From contig NZ_DASSMH010000014.1 in NCBI RefSeq assembly GCF_035688975.1, positions 1 through 64,000 of the forward strand: a stretch of 64,000 nucleotides of DNA, in the 5' to 3' direction. Source of the stretch: CALMNV01 sp035688975. Lineage in GTDB: Bacteria > Actinomycetota > Actinomycetes > Actinomycetales > Dermatophilaceae. Both the position numbers and the translations under genes were made by a program. Below the pieces are notes generated by a model. That model was not told where the DNA came from. It did not search any database and was given only the letters and a program-made list of their open reading frames with translations. Position 1 is the stretch's first letter. Every line of letters starts with the position of its first letter. Positions 1 through 9,271 of this stretch are shown here, in pieces.

Positions 1-866
1 TCGTCGTCGTCGAGGGCGACGAGGTCGGGCACGTCCCGGTGGGGGGCGAGGTGGATCTCGAGGGGCCACCGGGCCGCGAAGGGCACGTATGCCGTCCAGT
101 GCGTCCCCGACAGGACGACCCTCGCGCCGTCGGCCCGCTCGGCCGCGAGCAGGTCGGCGCCGAGCAGCCGCCCGGTGGCGCGCAGGTGCGCCTCGGCCCG
201 GCCGAGCAGCAGCCGGGTGCGCTCGGGCACGTAGGGGTAGGCGTAGATCTGCCCGTGCGGATGGTGCAGCGAGACGCCGATCTCCGGGCCGCGGTTCTCG
301 AAGCAGAAGACGTGGTCCACATCCGGGAGCGCTCCGAGGGTGCTCGTGCGGTCAGCCCACGTGTCCACGACCATACGCACCCGACCGAGCGGCAGGTCCT
401 TGAACGACGTGTCGTGCTCGCTCGTGAAGCACACGACCTCGCACCGGCCCGACGCAGGCCGGGTCCCGAAGAGCCCGCGCGGGTCAGGCAGGTCCGGGCC
501 GCTCGGCGACGGCGAGTAGGAGGGGAAGCGGTTCTCGAAGACCACCACCTGGTAGTCGTCCTCGGGGATCTCCGACGGTGCCGAGCCGACGCCGTGCGGG
601 CAGAGCGGGCACTCGTCCTTGGGGGGAAGCAGCACCCGGTTGTGCCGGTGGCCGGCCATCGCGACCCAGTCACCGGTGAGGGCATCCCACCGCAGCTCGC
701 CCGAGGACACGCGCTCCTCGGCCGGACGCTCGTCCCGGGCCACGCGCGGCGGCGTGCCCGGCTCGTCGACGTAGATGATCTCGCGACCGTCCGCGAGGCG
801 GCGGGAGGTCGCTCGGTGTGTGACCCGCAGACCCGTGCGGTGGCCGGATTCGGTGTCGTGGCTCAT
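1..866 (-). CDS. galT: Galactose-1-phosphate uridylyltransferase, 3' end cut by window
   Basis: The protein exchanges UMP between UDP-glucose and galactose-1-phosphate in the Leloir pathway. Translating the reverse strand from the ATG at 866 gives an open frame that runs off the left edge, about 288 residues of a usual ~350. It carries a zinc-type CPLCPHG near residue 86 and the active-site HPHGQ at about 202-206, whose second His forms the uridylyl-enzyme intermediate. The ATG overlaps the stop of the upstream deoR gene by 4 bases, so it is the last visible gene of a beta-galactosidase-deoR-galT operon. galK may lie just beyond the edge, which is inference. An in-frame octamer copy sits at 87-94. 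Confidence 0.93.
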   Translation of the reverse strand, partial: MSHDTESGHRTGLRVTHRATSRRLADGREIIYVDEPGTPPRVARDERPAEERVSSGELRWDALTGDWVAMAGHRHNRVLLPPKDECPLCPHGVGSAPSEIPEDDYQVVVFENRFPSYSPSPSGPDLPDPRGLFGTRPASGRCEVVCFTSEHDTSFKDLPLGRVRMVVDTWADRTSTLGALPDVDHVFCFENRGPEIGVSLHHPHGQIYAYPYVPERTRLLLGRAEAHLRATGRLLGADLLAAERADGARVVLSGTHWTAYVPFAARWPLEIHLAPHRDVPDLVALDDD

Positions 867-1654
867 GAGCGGGCTCCCGTGGTGGTGTGGACGATCTCGA
901 GCTTGCCGACGAGGTCGTGCAGGGCGGTACGGGCACGCTCTGACAGGCCCTCGTCGGTGACGAAGAGGTCGATGTCCTGCAGGTCGGCGAAGGTGCTGAG
1001 ACCGATCCGGCCCCACTTGCTCGCGTCGGCGAGCACGCAGACCCGCCGGGCCGAGGCGATGAGGGCGCGGTTGGTCTCCGCCTCGACGAGGTTGGGGGTG
1101 GTCAGCCCCGCCCGGTCGTCGACGCCGTGGGCCCCGAGGAAGAGCTGGTCGACGTGCAGCGACCGCAGCGAGGAGACGGCGACGGGCCCGACGAGGGCGT
1201 CCGAGGGGGTGCGCACGCCGCCGGTGAGCACGACGGTCTGGCCGGGGGTGCGCGACTCGTGGAGCAGCTGGGCGACGGGCACGGAGTTCGTGACGACGGT
1301 GAGGTCGGGCACGTCGGCCACGGCCCGCGCCAGCTCGTAGGTCGTCGTGCCGGCCGAGATGCCGATGGCGCTGCCCGGCTCGACCCGGCCCGCGGCCGCC
1401 CGGGCGATGGCCTGCTTCTGCGGACGCTGCAGCTGCGCCTTCGCCGAGAAGCTCGGCTCCTCGGTGCTGCGCTCGCCGACAGCGAGGGCGCCGCCGTGCA
1501 CCCGCTCGAGGAGGCCCTCGCCGGAGAGCCGGTCGATGTCGCGCCGGATCGTCATGTCGGAGACGCCGAGTCGGTCGACGAGCTCGGACACCTTGACGGC
1601 ACCGGCCTGCTCCACGAGCTCGAGGATCACCGAACGGCGTTGGCTCGCCAGCAC
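863..1654 (-). CDS. DeoR-family transcriptional regulator of the galactoside operon
   Basis: This is a DeoR/GlpR-type repressor of about 263 residues. The N-terminal winged helix-turn-helix is visible at about residues 20-41 (VSELVDRLGVSDMTIRRDI), followed by a C-terminal DeoR sugar-phosphate sensor domain with ISAGTTTYELA and VLTGGV segments. The GTG at 1654 was chosen because it follows the beta-galactosidase stop by one base and has a purine-rich GAGAGGAG just upstream; longer versions would run into that gene. Position between beta-galactosidase and galT suggests it controls this operon in response to a galactose phosphate. The target and effector are inference. Confidence 0.9.
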   Translation of the reverse strand: MLASQRRSVILELVEQAGAVKVSELVDRLGVSDMTIRRDIDRLSGEGLLERVHGGALAVGERSTEEPSFSAKAQLQRPQKQAIARAAAGRVEPGSAIGISAGTTTYELARAVADVPDLTVVTNSVPVAQLLHESRTPGQTVVLTGGVRTPSDALVGPVAVSSLRSLHVDQLFLGAHGVDDRAGLTTPNLVEAETNRALIASARRVCVLADASKWGRIGLSTFADLQDIDLFVTDEGLSERARTALHDLVGKLEIVHTTTGARS

Positions 1655-1655
1655 C

Positions 1656-3644
1656 TCACTCCTCTCTGACGACGGCGACCCCGCCGGGCGCCAGCCGGAC
1701 CGCGCCGTCCACCGCGACGTCGGCGACGAGGTCGTGGCCGCTCGCCTCGACGGTCTGCACCGCCTCGGTGTGGTTGAGCAGGAAGAGCCACGAGGCGTCC
1801 CCGAGCCGCCGGCGGGTGACCTCGACGCCGGCGGCAAGCCCGGAGACGGCGGGGGCGACACCGGCCGCGGCGAGGACGTCGTCGAGGAGCCGGCCGAGGC
1901 GGTCGTCGTCGGGCAGCGTGCTGAGATACCAGGCGCCTCCACCGCCGACGTCGCGGCGCGTCACCGCGGCCCGGCCGGCAAGCGGCCCGGCGGCATACGA
2001 CTCGAGGACGACCGCATCGGTCACCTCGACGTGCTCGCTCCACCACGTGCCCACGCCCTCGCCGAGCCCGACCGTCTCGTCGGGGCCGAGCGGGAAGAAC
2101 TCCTCGACGCGGATCCCGAGCAGGTCGCGGAAGGCACCGGGGTAGCCGCCGAGGCGGACGTGGTCGTGCTCGTCGCTGATGCCGGAGAAGTACGTGACGA
2201 GCACGTGGGCGCCGCGCTCGGCAGCCGCGGCGACGGCGGCCGCGTGCTCGTCGGTCACGAGGTAGAGCTGGGGGACCACGACGACGTCGTATGCCGTGAG
2301 CTCGGTGCTCGGGTGGACGACGTCGCAGGTCACCCCGCGGTCGTGCAGGAGACGGTGGATCGTGTGCGCCGCGAGCAGCGGGTCGAGCTCGGACGAGGGC
2401 ATGCAGGGACCGGCGGCGGCCCACATCGACTGGTAGTCGTGCAGCAGGGCGACGCGGGACTCGACGCGGCTGCCGACGAGCTCGCCGAGCCGGCCGGCGA
2501 TGCGGCCGAGCACCTCGACCTCCCGGAACCGGGCGCTGTCGGGGCCGGCGTGCGGGACGACCGCGCTGTGGAACTTCTCGGAGCCGGCTCGCGACTGGCG
2601 CCACTGGAACCACCCGATGGTGTCGGCACCCCGGGCGACATGGGCGATGGCGTCGCGGATCGTCTGTCCCGGCGCCTTGGCGTGGTTGGTCGGCTGCCAG
2701 TTGACCGCGCTCGTCGAGTGCTCCATGAGCATCCACGGCGCGCCGCCGGCAAGGCCCCGGGTGAGGTCGCCGCTGTAGGCCAGCTCCGAGCGGGGGTGCG
2801 CCAGGGTGTCGACGATGTAGTGGTCCGTGCTCACGACGTCGACGTCCGGGGCCCACGAGTGGTAGTCGAGGTGCCGGAAGCCCGAGAGGGTCATGAAGTT
2901 CGTCGTGACCGGCACACCCGGTGAGCGCTCGTCGAGGACCGCCCGCTCGGCCCGCAGGAAGTCGAGCAGCGCGTCGGAGGAGAAGCGCTTGTAGTCGAGG
3001 ACGTGCGTCGGGTTCGAGAAGGTCGTGGACCGCCGGGGCGGGAGGATCTGCTCCCAAGCGGTGTAGCGCTGGCTCCAGAAGGCGGTGCCCCACGCGTCGT
3101 TGAGCGCCTCGAGGCTCGCGTAGCGGCGCTCGAGCCAGGTGCGGAAGTGGCGCCCGCAGCGGTCGCAGTAGCACGGCGCGTTGTGGCAGGCGTACTCGTT
3201 GGACACGTGCCACATGGCCAGGGCCGGGTGCTCGTGGTAGCGGTCCGCCAGCCGGGCGCTGAGGGCGAGGGCGTGCTCGCGATACACCGAGGACGTGGGG
3301 CACCACGTCTGCCGGCTCCCGGGCCACAGCGTGTGGCCGTCGTGGTCGACGGGCAGGATCTCGGGGTATGCCGTGCTCAGCCACGGCGGCGGGGTCGCGG
3401 TGGCGGTGGCGAGGTCGACGGCGATGCCGCCCGCGTGCAGCGTGTCGAGAATCGTGTCGAGCCACTCGAAGTCGTAGTCGCCCTCGGCCGGCTCCAGCCA
3501 CGACCACGAGAAGATCCCGAGGCTGACGAAGCCGATGCCGGCGCGCTGCATGAGCGCGACGTCCTCGTCCCACACGGGTCGGGGCCACTGTTCGGGGTTG
3601 TAGTCGCCGCCGAGCACGAGCGTCTTCGCAGGCCATGAGCGCAT
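1656..3644 (-). CDS. Beta-galactosidase, glycoside hydrolase family 42
   Basis: This enzyme hydrolyses terminal beta-D-galactosyl residues. At 662 residues it matches the GH42 norm. It opens with LGGDYNPEQW, typical of the family's TIM barrel. The acid/base glutamate lies in HVSNEY (about residue 150), followed by the cysteine cluster CHNAPCYCDRCG that binds zinc in this family. The nucleophile glutamate is in WMLMEHS (about 308). The ATG at 3644 is chosen because it immediately precedes the conserved fold; an ATG 39 bases upstream is possible. There is no signal peptide, so it is cytoplasmic and acts on sugars brought in by the divergent importer. It is the first gene of the leftward gal operon. 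Confidence 0.93.
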   Translation of the reverse strand: MRSWPAKTLVLGGDYNPEQWPRPVWDEDVALMQRAGIGFVSLGIFSWSWLEPAEGDYDFEWLDTILDTLHAGGIAVDLATATATPPPWLSTAYPEILPVDHDGHTLWPGSRQTWCPTSSVYREHALALSARLADRYHEHPALAMWHVSNEYACHNAPCYCDRCGRHFRTWLERRYASLEALNDAWGTAFWSQRYTAWEQILPPRRSTTFSNPTHVLDYKRFSSDALLDFLRAERAVLDERSPGVPVTTNFMTLSGFRHLDYHSWAPDVDVVSTDHYIVDTLAHPRSELAYSGDLTRGLAGGAPWMLMEHSTSAVNWQPTNHAKAPGQTIRDAIAHVARGADTIGWFQWRQSRAGSEKFHSAVVPHAGPDSARFREVEVLGRIAGRLGELVGSRVESRVALLHDYQSMWAAAGPCMPSSELDPLLAAHTIHRLLHDRGVTCDVVHPSTELTAYDVVVVPQLYLVTDEHAAAVAAAAERGAHVLVTYFSGISDEHDHVRLGGYPGAFRDLLGIRVEEFFPLGPDETVGLGEGVGTWWSEHVEVTDAVVLESYAAGPLAGRAAVTRRDVGGGGAWYLSTLPDDDRLGRLLDDVLAAAGVAPAVSGLAAGVEVTRRRLGDASWLFLLNHTEAVQTVEASGHDLVADVAVDGAVRLAPGGVAVVREE

Positions 3645-3674
3645 GGCACACAGGGTGACGCGTCGGGGTGTCGG

Positions 3675-3692
3675 TGTCAACATTTTCCAACA
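3675..3692 (-). promoter_or_regulatory. Candidate operator upstream of the beta-galactosidase gene
   Basis: On the minus strand this reads TGTTGGAAAATGTTGACA, an imperfect dyad with TGT/ACA ends about 30 bases before the beta-galactosidase start. The core TGTTGGAA-N-AT recurs upstream of the divergent ABC operon at 3811. Two like sites, each reading towards its own operon, suggest binding by the DeoR protein or a LacI-type regulator elsewhere. Binding is inferred from sequence only. Confidence 0.45.
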
Positions 3693-3810
3693 CCCGCCGT
3701 GACGCGTCGAACGCGGTTGGTGGATAGGGTCACGAGTCGGTGTCGGCGCTTGACAGTGGCGCCCGCGAGCCAGCATCCTCTGTCCATTGCTGACGGTTTC
3801 TGGTGGTGTT

Positions 3811-3821
3811 TGTTGGAACAT
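3811..3821 (+). promoter_or_regulatory. Candidate operator upstream of the galactoside ABC operon
   Basis: TGTTGGAACAT shares TGTTGGAA-N-AT with the site at 3675-3692 but on the opposite strand, so each copy reads towards its own operon. It lies about 43 bases before the lipoprotein ATG. It is probably the second half of a shared control point for the divergent operons. Confidence 0.42.
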
Positions 3822-3863
3822 CGGCAGGGACCTCTCACCGGCTCGAGCGTCAAAGGAGATGCC

Positions 3864-5216
3864 ATGACCCGCCCCATGAGCGAGGCCGAGTACCTCGCCC
3901 GGATCGTCCCCCCGTCCGCCCGCGGCGTGGACCGCCGGACCCTGCTGCGCGGCGCGCTCGGCGTCGGCGCGCTCCTCGGCACCGGCGGGCTGGCCGCCTG
4001 CGGCAGCGGCGGCACGAGCTCGACCGGCGTGCCGAGCGGCCAGGTCAAGGGGACCGTGACCCTCGGCTCCAACCAGTCGGACGCCGTGCCGAAGGCGGCC
4101 GTCCAGGCGAGCATGGACGCCTTCTCCAAGGCGAACTCCGGCGTCACGGTCAAGATCAACACCGTGGACCACAACACGTTCCAGGAGAACATCAACAACT
4201 ACCTGCAGGGCTCGCCCGACGACGTGTTCACGTGGTTCGCCGGCTACCGCATGCAGTTCTTCGCCCAGAAGGACCTCATCGGCGACGTCTCCGACGTGTG
4301 GAAGAGCATCACGGGCATGAGCGACGCGCTCAAGAAGGCGTCGACCGCCCCGGACGGCAAGCAATACTTCGTGCCCAGCACGTACTACCCGTGGGCCATC
4401 TTCTACCGCAAGAGCGTCTTCGCCAAGCACGGCTACCAGGCACCCAAGACGCTGGACGAGCTGAAGACGCTCGGCGCGCAGATGCAGAAGGACGGCCTGG
4501 TGCCGATCGCCTTCGGGGACAAGGACGGCTGGCCCGCCATGGGCACGTTCGACCAGCTCAACCTGCGGATCAACGGCTACGACTTCCACGTGGCCCTCAT
4601 GGGCGGCAAGGAGTCCTGGACCGACCCCAAGGTGAAGAAGGTCTTCGACACCTGGGCGGGGCTGCTGCCGCTGCACCAGCCTGACTCGCTCGGTCGGACG
4701 TGGCAGGAGGCGGCCCAGTCCCTCCAGCAGGGCAAGTCCGGCATGTACCTGCTCGGCGCCTTCGTCGCGCAGCAGTTCCCCAAGGGGGCGGAGCAGGACG
4801 ACCTCGACTTCTTCACCTTCCCGGAGGTCGACTCGGCCATCGGGACCGACGCCATCGAGGCGCCCATCGACGGCTACATGATGAGCAAGCGGCCCAAGAA
4901 CGAGGCGGCCGCCAAGAAGCTGCTGCAGTTCATCTCGACGCCGGCCGCGCAGAACATCGCCGTCAAGGCCGACCCGAGCGTCATCGCGACGAACGACGGC
5001 GCCGACCAGAGCGGCTACACCGCGCTGCAGAAGAAGTCGGTCGAGTTCGTCAAGTCGGCCAAGTCCATCGCGCAGTTCATGGACCGCGACACCCGGCCCG
5101 ACTTCGCGTCGACGGTGATGATCCCGGCCATCCAGGACTTCATCAAGAACCCCAAGGACATCGACGGCCTCACGTCCAAGATCGAGGCCCAGAAGAAGAG
5201 CATCTTCACCGCCTGA
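3864..5216 (+). CDS. Sugar ABC transporter substrate-binding lipoprotein
   Basis: This is an extracellular solute-binding protein of family 1, about 450 residues. The N-terminus has a twin-arginine-like stretch (DRRTLLRGALG) and then a lipobox GLAAC near residue 50, so it is probably exported and lipid-anchored, possibly by Tat. The ATG at 3864 has a strong AAAGGAG ribosome site 6 bases upstream. It is followed at 15 bases by two permeases and then an alpha-galactosidase, which points to alpha-galactosides (raffinose, melibiose) or other galactosides as ligand. Substrate is inferred from context. Confidence 0.9.
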   Translation: MTRPMSEAEYLARIVPPSARGVDRRTLLRGALGVGALLGTGGLAACGSGGTSSTGVPSGQVKGTVTLGSNQSDAVPKAAVQASMDAFSKANSGVTVKINTVDHNTFQENINNYLQGSPDDVFTWFAGYRMQFFAQKDLIGDVSDVWKSITGMSDALKKASTAPDGKQYFVPSTYYPWAIFYRKSVFAKHGYQAPKTLDELKTLGAQMQKDGLVPIAFGDKDGWPAMGTFDQLNLRINGYDFHVALMGGKESWTDPKVKKVFDTWAGLLPLHQPDSLGRTWQEAAQSLQQGKSGMYLLGAFVAQQFPKGAEQDDLDFFTFPEVDSAIGTDAIEAPIDGYMMSKRPKNEAAAKKLLQFISTPAAQNIAVKADPSVIATNDGADQSGYTALQKKSVEFVKSAKSIAQFMDRDTRPDFASTVMIPAIQDFIKNPKDIDGLTSKIEAQKKSIFTA

Positions 5217-5231
5217 AGGGAGGCGAGCCGC

Positions 5232-6125
5232 ATGGCGAGCACGAGCAAGTACAAGGGCATCGACCAGCTCTCGGCACGCGACAAGGTCGTCGTCGGGCTC
5301 ATGGTCATCGTGCCGACGCTCATCGTGGTGTGGCTCGTCTGGCTCCCCGCGGTCGGCACGGTCCTGCTCTCGTTCACCAACTGGGACGGGATCGGGCCGC
5401 TCTCGGGCATCAAGCCGGTGGGGCTGCAGAACTACCGGGACATCGCGACGATCTACCCGCCGTTCTGGCCGGCGATCAGGCACAACCTCATCTGGCTCGC
5501 CTTGCTGTTCCTCATCGCCACGCCGCTCGGCATGCTCTTCGCGGTGCTCGTCGACCGGGGGGTGTCGGGCACCCGGTTCTACCAGACGAGCATCTATCTG
5601 CCGGTGGTGCTCTCGCTCGCCCTCATCGGCTTCATCTGGCAGCTCATCTACTCGCGCGACCAGGGCCTGCTCAACGCGATCACGGGCGGCACGACCGACT
5701 GGTACGGCGACCCGAACGTCAACCTCTGGGCCGTCCTCGTCGCCGCCAGCTGGCGGCACGCCGGCTACATCATGTTGCTCTACCTGGCCGGCCTGAAGGG
5801 CGTCGACCCGTCGCTGCGCGAGGCGGCCAAGATCGACGGCGCCACCGAGGCGACGACGTTCTTCAGGGTCGTCTTCCCGGTCATGCGGCCGATCAACATC
5901 ATCGTCCTGGTCGTGACCTTCATCGAGTCGCTGCGTGCCTTCGACCTCGTGTGGGTCATCAACAAGGGCCGCAACGGGCTCGAGCTCATCTCGGCCCTCG
6001 TCACCCAGAACGTCGTCGGTGAGGCGAGCCGCATCGGCTTCGGCTCGGCGCTGGCGACGATCATGCTGCTCATCTCGAGCGTGCTCGTCTTCGTCTACCT
6101 GCGCATCGTCATGAAGGAGGACTGA
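5232..6125 (+). CDS. Sugar ABC transporter permease, MalF/UgpA type
   Basis: This is a membrane component of a carbohydrate ABC importer, 297 residues. Several hydrophobic segments are evident, beginning at about residue 20 (VVVGLMVIVPTLIVVWLVW). The cytoplasmic EAA loop that contacts the ATPase is present as LREAAKIDGATEATTFFRVVFP near residue 195. It sits between the binding protein and the second permease with almost no spacing. No ATPase gene is in this operon. Confidence 0.92.
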   Translation: MASTSKYKGIDQLSARDKVVVGLMVIVPTLIVVWLVWLPAVGTVLLSFTNWDGIGPLSGIKPVGLQNYRDIATIYPPFWPAIRHNLIWLALLFLIATPLGMLFAVLVDRGVSGTRFYQTSIYLPVVLSLALIGFIWQLIYSRDQGLLNAITGGTTDWYGDPNVNLWAVLVAASWRHAGYIMLLYLAGLKGVDPSLREAAKIDGATEATTFFRVVFPVMRPINIIVLVVTFIESLRAFDLVWVINKGRNGLELISALVTQNVVGEASRIGFGSALATIMLLISSVLVFVYLRIVMKED

Positions 6126-6127
6126 CC

Positions 6128-7051
6128 ATGTCCCACATCGCGGTGGAGCCGCGGCGCGGACCCACGACGCGCAGGGCCCGGGCGCCCAAGGAGGGCGGCC
6201 CCTCGTCGGGACGACGATGGGTGCTGCCGCTCCTCCTGACGCTGGTCGCGCTGATCTGGCTGGGTCCGCTCCTGCTCGCCCTCGTCAACTCGTTCCGCGA
6301 CTACGCCTTCACGGCGAGGAACGGCTACATGTCGTGGGGCGGGTTCACGCTCGACAACTACAAGAACGCCTGGGAGCAGGCCGACTTCGGCACGCACTTC
6401 ACCAACTCCGCGATCATCACGGTCCCCGCGGTGCTCCTGACGCTGTTCCTCTCGTGCTGTGTCGCCTTCGTCGTGGCCCGGTTCTCCTTCAAGCTCAACC
6501 TGGCCCTGCTCGGCTTCTTCCTGGCCGCGAACCTGCTGCCACCGCAGGCGCTGCTCATCCCGGTCTACCGGATGTTCCGCGCCATCGAGGTGCCCTTCTG
6601 GGTGAGCGACTCGGGCACGCTGCTCAACAGCTTCCTCGGGCTCATCCTCGTCAACGTGGCCTTCCAGACCGGCTTCTGCGCCTTCGTCCTCAGCAACTAC
6701 ATGAAGGCCTTGCCGCGCGAGCTCTACGAGTCCGCGGTCATCGACGGCGCCGGCGTGCTGCGACAGTTCATCACGATCACCCTGCCGCTGTGCCGTCCCG
6801 CGCTCGCCGCCCTGGCGGTGCTCGAGACGACGTGGATCTACAACGAGTTCTTCTGGGCCACGGTGCTGCTCCAGCAGGGTGACAAGTTCCCCGTGACGAG
6901 CTCGCTCAACAACCTGCGCGGCCAGTTCTTCACCGACAACAACCTCGTGGCGGCGGCCTCGATCATCGTCGCCGTCCCCACCCTCGTGATCTTCTTCGTC
7001 CTCCAACGCCACTTCGTCGCCGGGCTGACGCTCGGCGCTACCAAAGGATGA
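6128..7051 (+). CDS. Sugar ABC transporter permease, MalG type
   Basis: This is the second permease of the importer, 307 residues. A basic N-terminus (RRGPTTRRARAPKEGG) precedes the first membrane helix. The EAA-type loop reads LYESAVIDGAGVLRQFITITLP at about residue 200. The start lies two bases after the first permease stop, and its own stop overlaps the alpha-galactosidase ATG, so all four genes are likely co-translated. With the upstream permease it should form the heterodimeric channel. Confidence 0.92.
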   Translation: MSHIAVEPRRGPTTRRARAPKEGGPSSGRRWVLPLLLTLVALIWLGPLLLALVNSFRDYAFTARNGYMSWGGFTLDNYKNAWEQADFGTHFTNSAIITVPAVLLTLFLSCCVAFVVARFSFKLNLALLGFFLAANLLPPQALLIPVYRMFRAIEVPFWVSDSGTLLNSFLGLILVNVAFQTGFCAFVLSNYMKALPRELYESAVIDGAGVLRQFITITLPLCRPALAALAVLETTWIYNEFFWATVLLQQGDKFPVTSSLNNLRGQFFTDNNLVAAASIIVAVPTLVIFFVLQRHFVAGLTLGATKG

Positions 7052-9261
7052 ATGTGACCCCAAGCGCGCCGCCCACCGTGTTCATCGAGTCCGCGGGCAG
7101 CGCGCTCGTCGTCCTGCCCGCTTCCGCAGGCGCCCCCACGGGCGCCGGCGGGCTGCCGGAGGTGCTGCACTGGGGCGCCGCGCTCGAGGGCGGGAGCGCG
7201 GCATACGACGCGCTCGTCGACGCCACCGTCGCGCCGGTCCCGCACAGTGCCCTCGACGCGGCCTGGCCGCTCACCCTCCTGCCCGGGGAGGGGGACGGCT
7301 GGTCCGGCACCCCCGCGTATGCCGGTCACCGCGCCGGCGCGGCGGGGGCGGTGCGCTGGACCGACGTCACGTGCGAGGCGGCCGACCGGGCGATCGTGAC
7401 ACGGGCGAGCTCGACGAGCGGTCTGCGCCTCGAGCTGCGGCACGCGCTCGACGACCACGGGGTGCTGCGCGTGGACGCCTCGGTGACCAACACGAGCGAC
7501 GACGTGGAGCCGCTCGACGTGGCGGCGTTGCGCGCGATGCTGCCGCTGCCCGCACGGGCCGACGAGGTGCTGGACCTCACCGGCCGCTGGTGCCGCGAGC
7601 GCTCCCCGCAGCGCAGCCGGCTCGACCACGGCACCCACCTGCGCGCGAGCCGTCGTGGCCGGACCGGCCATGACGCCACCCTCCTGCTCGTCGCCGGTGA
7701 GGCGGGCTTCGGCTTCCGGCGTGGGGAGGTGTGGGCCGTCCACACCGCGTGGAGCGGCAACCACGAGCACTTCGTCGAGTCGCTGCCCGAGGGCGCCGGG
7801 CGGCATACCGCGGTCCTCGGCGGCGGCGAGCTGCTGGCCGCCGGCGAGGTGCGGCTCGCGGCCGGGGAGACGTACGCCGCCCCGACGGTCGTCTTCGTCC
7901 ACGCGACCGAGGGCCTCGACGGCCTCTCGCGCCGCCTCCACCGCAGCCTGCGCGCCCGTCCGGGACACCCCAGCCGGCCGCGGCCCGTCGTCCTCAACAC
8001 GTGGGAGGCGGTCTACTTCGACACCGACCTGTCGCGCCTCAAGGCGCTCGCCGACACGGGCAAGCGGATCGGGGTCGAGCGCTTCGTCCTTGACGACGGG
8101 TGGTTCGGCGGCCGCCGGCACGACCGGGCGGGGCTCGGCGACTGGGTCGTGTCCGAGGCCGTGTGGCCCGAGGGGCTCGGGCCGCTCGTCGACCACGTCA
8201 AGGGTCTGGGCCTGGAGTTGGGGCTGTGGTTCGAGCCGGAGATGGTCAACGACGACTCCGACCTTGTCCGTGAGCACCCCGAGTGGGTGCTGCAGCCGGC
8301 CGACGGCCGTCCACGTGAGTGGCGCCACCAGCAGCTGCTCGACCTCACCCACCCCGGCGCCTTCGACCAGCTGCTCGGGCGGATCAGCGGGCTCGTCGAG
8401 CGGTACGGCATCGACTACATCAAATGGGACCACAACCGCGACCTGCACGAGGCGGTGCACACGACCGTGCGACCGGATGGTTCGCGGGTCGTCGACGCGC
8501 CGGCCGTGCATGCGCAGACGCTGGCCTTCTACGCCCTGCTCGACGCGCTGCGGGCACGACACCCCCGGCTCGAGATCGAGTCGTGCGCGAGCGGCGGCGC
8601 GCGCGTGGACCTCGGGGTGCTGCAGCGCACCGACCGCATCTGGACGAGCGACTGCAACGACGCGCTCGAGCGGGCGAGCATCCAGCGGTGGACCAGCCTG
8701 CTCGTGCCGCCGGAGCTCATGGGCAGCCACATCGGCCCGGCCACGGCGCACACCACGCACCGCACGCTCGACCTGGGCTTCCGGATGCTCATGGCCCTGC
8801 AGGGCCACCCGGGCCTCGAGTGGGACATCACCGGCTGCACCGAGGAGGAGCTCGCGGCGCTGACTGCGTGGACCGGGCTGGTGCGGGAGCTGCGGCCCTT
8901 GCTCCACTCGGGGGACCTCGTGCGCGCGGACCTGCCCGACGACGCGCTGCAGGTGACGGGCACCGTCGCGGCTGACCGCGGGAGGGCGGCCTACGTCGTC
9001 GCCCGGCTCGTCACCTCACGGGACGTCGTCACGGGGCCCGTGCCGCTGCCCGGGCTCGACCCCGCACGCACGTATGCCGTGCGGCTGCGTCCCGAGGCCG
9101 GGCTGCCGGCCTCGGTCCAGACCGCCGATCCCCTGTGGTGGGAGCGGGCGCTCACGGACGACGGCTTCGTCGTGCCCGGTTCGGTGCTCGTGGGGGTCGG
9201 CCTGCCGGTCCCCGTGCTGGGCCCGGCGCAGGGCTACCTCCTCGACGTCCGGGCCAGCTGA
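7048..9261 (+). CDS. Alpha-galactosidase, glycoside hydrolase family 36
   Basis: This enzyme removes terminal alpha-galactosyl residues from melibiose, raffinose and related sugars. It has 737 residues, the normal length. An N-terminal beta-sandwich domain is followed by the catalytic barrel. LDDGWFGGR lies at about 348-356, GLWFEPEMV at about 392-400, the nucleophile aspartate in IKWDHN (about D461), the ESCASGG loop near 511, and the acid/base region WTSDCNDA near 532-539. The ATG overlaps the permease stop by 4 bases (ATGA). There is no signal peptide, so it is cytoplasmic and degrades the importer's cargo. The galactose released would feed galT. Confidence 0.94.
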   Translation: MNVTPSAPPTVFIESAGSALVVLPASAGAPTGAGGLPEVLHWGAALEGGSAAYDALVDATVAPVPHSALDAAWPLTLLPGEGDGWSGTPAYAGHRAGAAGAVRWTDVTCEAADRAIVTRASSTSGLRLELRHALDDHGVLRVDASVTNTSDDVEPLDVAALRAMLPLPARADEVLDLTGRWCRERSPQRSRLDHGTHLRASRRGRTGHDATLLLVAGEAGFGFRRGEVWAVHTAWSGNHEHFVESLPEGAGRHTAVLGGGELLAAGEVRLAAGETYAAPTVVFVHATEGLDGLSRRLHRSLRARPGHPSRPRPVVLNTWEAVYFDTDLSRLKALADTGKRIGVERFVLDDGWFGGRRHDRAGLGDWVVSEAVWPEGLGPLVDHVKGLGLELGLWFEPEMVNDDSDLVREHPEWVLQPADGRPREWRHQQLLDLTHPGAFDQLLGRISGLVERYGIDYIKWDHNRDLHEAVHTTVRPDGSRVVDAPAVHAQTLAFYALLDALRARHPRLEIESCASGGARVDLGVLQRTDRIWTSDCNDALERASIQRWTSLLVPPELMGSHIGPATAHTTHRTLDLGFRMLMALQGHPGLEWDITGCTEEELAALTAWTGLVRELRPLLHSGDLVRADLPDDALQVTGTVAADRGRAAYVVARLVTSRDVVTGPVPLPGLDPARTYAVRLRPEAGLPASVQTADPLWWERALTDDGFVVPGSVLVGVGLPVPVLGPAQGYLLDVRAS

Positions 9262-9271
9262 CCGCCCGTCG

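Noticed and set aside
3645..5759. Upstream extension of the beta-galactosidase frame
   Set aside because: It is antisense to the substrate-binding and permease genes, and the conserved GH42 fold begins at the ATG at 3644.
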